Shown piece by piece: positions 4,339-6,789 of a stretch of 6,789 nt of DNA. The stretch covers positions 1 to 6,789 of the forward strand of contig JARFQM010000344.1 in NCBI GenBank assembly GCA_029287755.1, given 5' to 3'. Origin of the DNA: Desulfofustis sp. (lineage in GTDB: Bacteria > Desulfobacterota > Desulfobulbia > Desulfobulbales > Desulfocapsaceae). The notes beneath the pieces are model-generated. The model did not search any database. It was given only the letters and a program-made list of their open reading frames with translations, and had not been told where the DNA came from. A program made the position numbers and the translations under genes. How positions within the stretch are numbered: the first letter of the stretch is position 1; the number at the start of each line of letters is the position of its first letter.

Positions 4339-6729
4339 ATGGAACATAAAATAAATGCCAGAATAAAGAACCCCGACATAGGCTATGTCACCATCGACGA
4401 GCAAGGACAGATCTGCTCCTGCAACGATCAGGCTGCCGCTCTGCTCAACCTGGGCAGTTCCCAGCTGCTCAACAAAAGACTCGCCGACGTCATCGCCGCC
4501 GACAGCCGTTTTGCACCGCTGGCAGAGCGACTCAAAGAGCCAGAAAAAACGCTGCAGAACGAGCAGTTCAATCTGCCCGGCTTTCATGAGGGTAAAAAAG
4601 ACACTCTGACCGTCCGCGTCGTCAGGTTCGTCAGTGGCGAGGGCGACTATCGAGGCGGCTACATCGGACTCATCGACAGATCCGCCGCGGTTACCGCCCG
4701 GGCCCTGGCGCTCAACTCCATCGCCGAGGGGGTGTTCACCGTCGACGAGGAGATGACGATAACCTCCTTCAACGAGGCGGCGGAAAAAATGACCGACTGG
4801 CTGCAGGACGAGGTGCTCGGCAAGCCCTGCAAAACGGTGTTCCGCTCCAATATCTGCGGCAATTCGTGCGCCCTTTCCACCGCCACGGCCAACAACTGCA
4901 ATATCCTCGTTGATAGAGATGTCTACATGACCAGGAAAGACGGTTCGTCATTTCCGGTGAGAATCAGCGCCACGCCGCTTATCGGCGAGGACAATCAGAT
5001 CGTAGGCGGGGTCGAAACCTTTCGCGACGTCAGCGAGATGGTCCAGAGCGATTTGATCATTAATGCCGTGGCCGACGGGGTCGTCACTTTTGATGACGCG
5101 GGTATAATCACCTCATTTAATGCCGGGGCCCAGCAGATCACCGGCTGGAGCGAAGAAGAGGCTGTGGGCAGACCCTGTGACGAGATGTTTTTCGGAGCCG
5201 ACAGTGTGGTCGCCTGCCCCATCATGGAAAAAAATCGTGACGGCGAACCGTGCACTGTCATAGACCAGGCCGGCTATGTGGTCGACAAGGACGGCTTCAA
5301 TATTCCGATCTCGGTATCCATCACCCCGATGCTGGACGCAGAACAGCGGCCCATCGGCTGCGTGCAGACCTTCAGGGACAATACCCAGGCGCTGCAGAAC
5401 AAGCTGATCCTCGATTCCATCGCCGACGGGGTGTTCACCGTCGACAGGAACTGGGTGATCACCTCCTTCAACCTGGCTGCCGAGATGATCACCGGCTGGG
5501 AGAGTGAAGATGCAGTCGGCAACTTCTGCAGCGATGTCTTCCACAGCTCGATCTGCGGCAAGAACTGCGCCGTGGCCGAGGCGCTCTATACGGGCAAGCC
5601 GGTAACCAACCGCTCGATAACCATCAAAGACGCCGACGGCAAGGAAAAGCCAATAAGCATCAGTGCGGCGCCGCTGCTCGACGTGGTCGGCAACGTCATT
5701 GGCGGCGTCGAGACCTTTCGCGACCTGACAGTCGAAGAGACCTTGCGCAGACAGCTGATGCAGCGCTTCACTTTTGATGAGATCATCAGCAAGAGTCCGG
5801 CCATGCAGCGCTATTTCGATATTCTGCCGGATATCGCCCTGAGTGATTCCACTGTATTGATACTGGGGGAGAGCGGCACCGGAAAAGGCATCCTGGCCGA
5901 GACAGTGGTCAACTCCTCCTCGCGGCGGGATAAGCCTTTTATATCGGTTAACTGCGGGGCTATTCCCGAGACCCTGCTCGAATCCGAGCTTTTCGGCTAT
6001 AGATCAGGGGCCTTCACCGATGCCAGAAAAGACCGGGAGGGTCGTTTCAGCGCCGCCAACGGGGGCACCATTTTCCTCGATGAAATAGGCGACATTCCCC
6101 ATTCCCTGCAGGTCAAGCTGCTCCGAGTACTCGAAGAACATGTGTATGAACCGCTGGGTTCGAACGAATCCATAAAAGTCGATATCCGGGTCATTGCCGC
6201 CACCAACCGTGACCTCAAAAAACTGGTGGAGGAAGGGTTGTTTCGCGACGATCTCTATTACCGGCTCAATGTGGTCAACATCACCTTGCCCCCGCTGCGC
6301 GATCGCAAGGAGGACATTCCCCTCCTGATCGACCATTTCATCGACAAGTTCAGGGCTGAAAAAAAGAAAGATATCAGCGGCATAAGCGATGCCGTATTGA
6401 GCCGCCTCATGCACCATTCCTTCCCCGGCAACATCAGGGAGCTGGAGAATGTGATCGAATATGGCTTTATCCTCTGTCCCGGAGGGCTGATCCAGGAGCA
6501 CCATCTGCCCGATTCGTTTCACCTCGATGAACCATCGGAAAGCCACGACCGGGGTCTGCAGAGCGACGGGCTCAGCCTGGAACAGATCGAAAAACAGGCG
6601 ATTCTTGGCTCCTTGCAACGCAACAAATGGAAGAAAATGATTACCTGCCGGGAATTGGGAATCTCCAAGGACACCCTGCGCAGAAAAATCGAGCGGTACG
6701 GCCTGGAAAATCCCCTGGATGTGGCCTGA
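4339..6729 (+). CDS. Sigma-54 activator with four PAS domains and no receiver
   Basis: A 796-residue activator. PAS-1 (about 8-112) is divergent. PAS-2 (118-232), PAS-3 (235-349) and PAS-4 (355-463) are similar repeats, each with a [TS]W[LSE]-type motif before an acidic patch and each ending in TFRD. PAS-2 has C164, C173, C177; PAS-4 has C397, C406, C410; PAS-3 keeps the outer pair (C280, C293) but has Ser at the middle place. AAA+ domain, about 475-715: Walker A GESGTGKG (510-517), contact loop GAFTDA (557-562, with Asp in place of the usual second Gly), Walker [11 protein letters not shown] (576-585), sensor ATN (621-623), R636 and R642, PGNIREL (696-702). C-terminal HTH, about 745-788 ([16 protein letters not shown]). 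With no receiver it is probably controlled by its PAS ligands or redox state. The start is not certain: TAAGG lies only 2 nt before ATG 4339, but this start fits the promoter, and the bases upstream are AT-rich and do not look coding. ATG 4282 is the alternative. Its target promoter is not evident here. Confidence 0.92.
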   Translation: MEHKINARIKNPDIGYVTIDEQGQICSCNDQAAALLNLGSSQLLNKRLADVIAADSRFAPLAERLKEPEKTLQNEQFNLPGFHEGKKDTLTVRVVRFVSGEGDYRGGYIGLIDRSAAVTARALALNSIAEGVFTVDEEMTITSFNEAAEKMTDWLQDEVLGKPCKTVFRSNICGNSCALSTATANNCNILVDRDVYMTRKDGSSFPVRISATPLIGEDNQIVGGVETFRDVSEMVQSDLIINAVADGVVTFDDAGIITSFNAGAQQITGWSEEEAVGRPCDEMFFGADSVVACPIMEKNRDGEPCTVIDQAGYVVDKDGFNIPISVSITPMLDAEQRPIGCVQTFRDNTQALQNKLILDSIADGVFTVDRNWVITSFNLAAEMITGWESEDAVGNFCSDVFHSSICGKNCAVAEALYTGKPVTNRSITIKDADGKEKPISISAAPLLDVVGNVIGGVETFRDLTVEETLRRQLMQRFTFDEIISKSPAMQRYFDILPDIALSDSTVLILGESGTGKGILAETVVNSSSRRDKPFISVNCGAIPETLLESELFGYRSGAFTDARKDREGRFSAANGGTIFLDEIGDIPHSLQVKLLRVLEEHVYEPLGSNESIKVDIRVIAATNRDLKKLVEEGLFRDDLYYRLNVVNITLPPLRDRKEDIPLLIDHFIDKFRAEKKKDISGISDAVLSRLMHHSFPGNIRELENVIEYGFILCPGGLIQEHHLPDSFHLDEPSESHDRGLQSDGLSLEQIEKQAILGSLQRNKWKKMITCRELGISKDTLRRKIERYGLENPLDVA
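4690..5727 (+). repeat. Three tandem PAS-coding repeats inside the activator gene
   Basis: Three units of about 345-350 bp encode PAS-2, PAS-3 and PAS-4. PAS-2 and PAS-4 are the most alike: bases 4717-4746 and 5416-5445 are 30 nt long, differ at one position and lie 699 bp (233 codons) apart, in frame. The ends of those units (GGCGGNGTCGANACCTTTCG at about 5006 and 5701) are also nearly the same. The pattern points to duplication within the gene. Confidence 0.7.
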
Positions 6730-6789
6730 GTAGTCGTTGAGTTAGACGGGTGCCTGGCAAAATTAGGTTCTTGGCTCAAGATCCGGACG

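Noticed and set aside
6004..6618. Minus-strand open frame of 204 codons
   Set aside because: It is antisense to the AAA+ domain of the PAS-rich activator and its translation looks like a reversed-strand image of that domain, without motifs of its own.
6730..6789. Terminator or mobile-element end after the PAS-rich activator gene
   Set aside because: A short TGCC/GGCA repeat is present near 6751-6759, but there is no convincing stem with a T-run and no element boundary that can be supported in 60 bases.

Overview
The window reads as a stretch of chromosome from a moderately GC-rich Gram-negative bacterium. The best guess is a Desulfobacterota (delta-proteobacterial, possibly Desulfobulbales-like) genome. 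The reasons are the concentration of sigma-54 (RpoN) regulators with tandem PAS domains and the cysteine-bearing PAS type seen in these regulators. The lineage is an inference from protein style, not from a marker gene.

Layout, left to right. (1) Positions 1-305, minus strand: the N-terminus of a membrane protein that looks like the start of an FtsH-type protease, cut by the window edge. (2) Positions 534-982, minus strand: two adjacent genes for small (70 and 72 aa) single-span membrane proteins that are clearly paralogous, followed by an intrinsic terminator. (3) Positions 983-1256: a compact control region read on the minus strand. It holds a good -24/-12 sigma-54 promoter, a full match to the IHF consensus about 60 bp upstream of it, and six copies of TGTTGC/GCAACA about 140-200 bp upstream of the promoter. 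(4) Positions 1257-4149, minus strand: an NtrB/NtrC-like two-component pair, a soluble PAS histidine kinase followed by a receiver-PAS-AAA+-HTH sigma-54 activator. The genes overlap by 8 nt. (5) Positions 4150-4338: a divergent promoter region. (6) Positions 4339-6729, plus strand: a second sigma-54 activator with four PAS domains, no receiver, an AAA+ domain and an HTH. The last 60 bases hold nothing recognisable.

The simplest model is a self-contained signalling cassette. The kinase senses a cytoplasmic, possibly redox-linked, signal through a PAS domain with a C-X12-C pair and phosphorylates the NtrC-like regulator. The regulator binds the TGTTGC repeats just beyond the 3' end of its own gene, and IHF bends the AT-rich spacer. 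Sigma-54 polymerase then transcribes the two small membrane proteins. The PAS-rich activator on the other strand carries the same cysteine spacing in three of its PAS domains and may respond to a related signal. The function of the small membrane proteins is not recognisable from sequence, and they are the most interesting unknown here.
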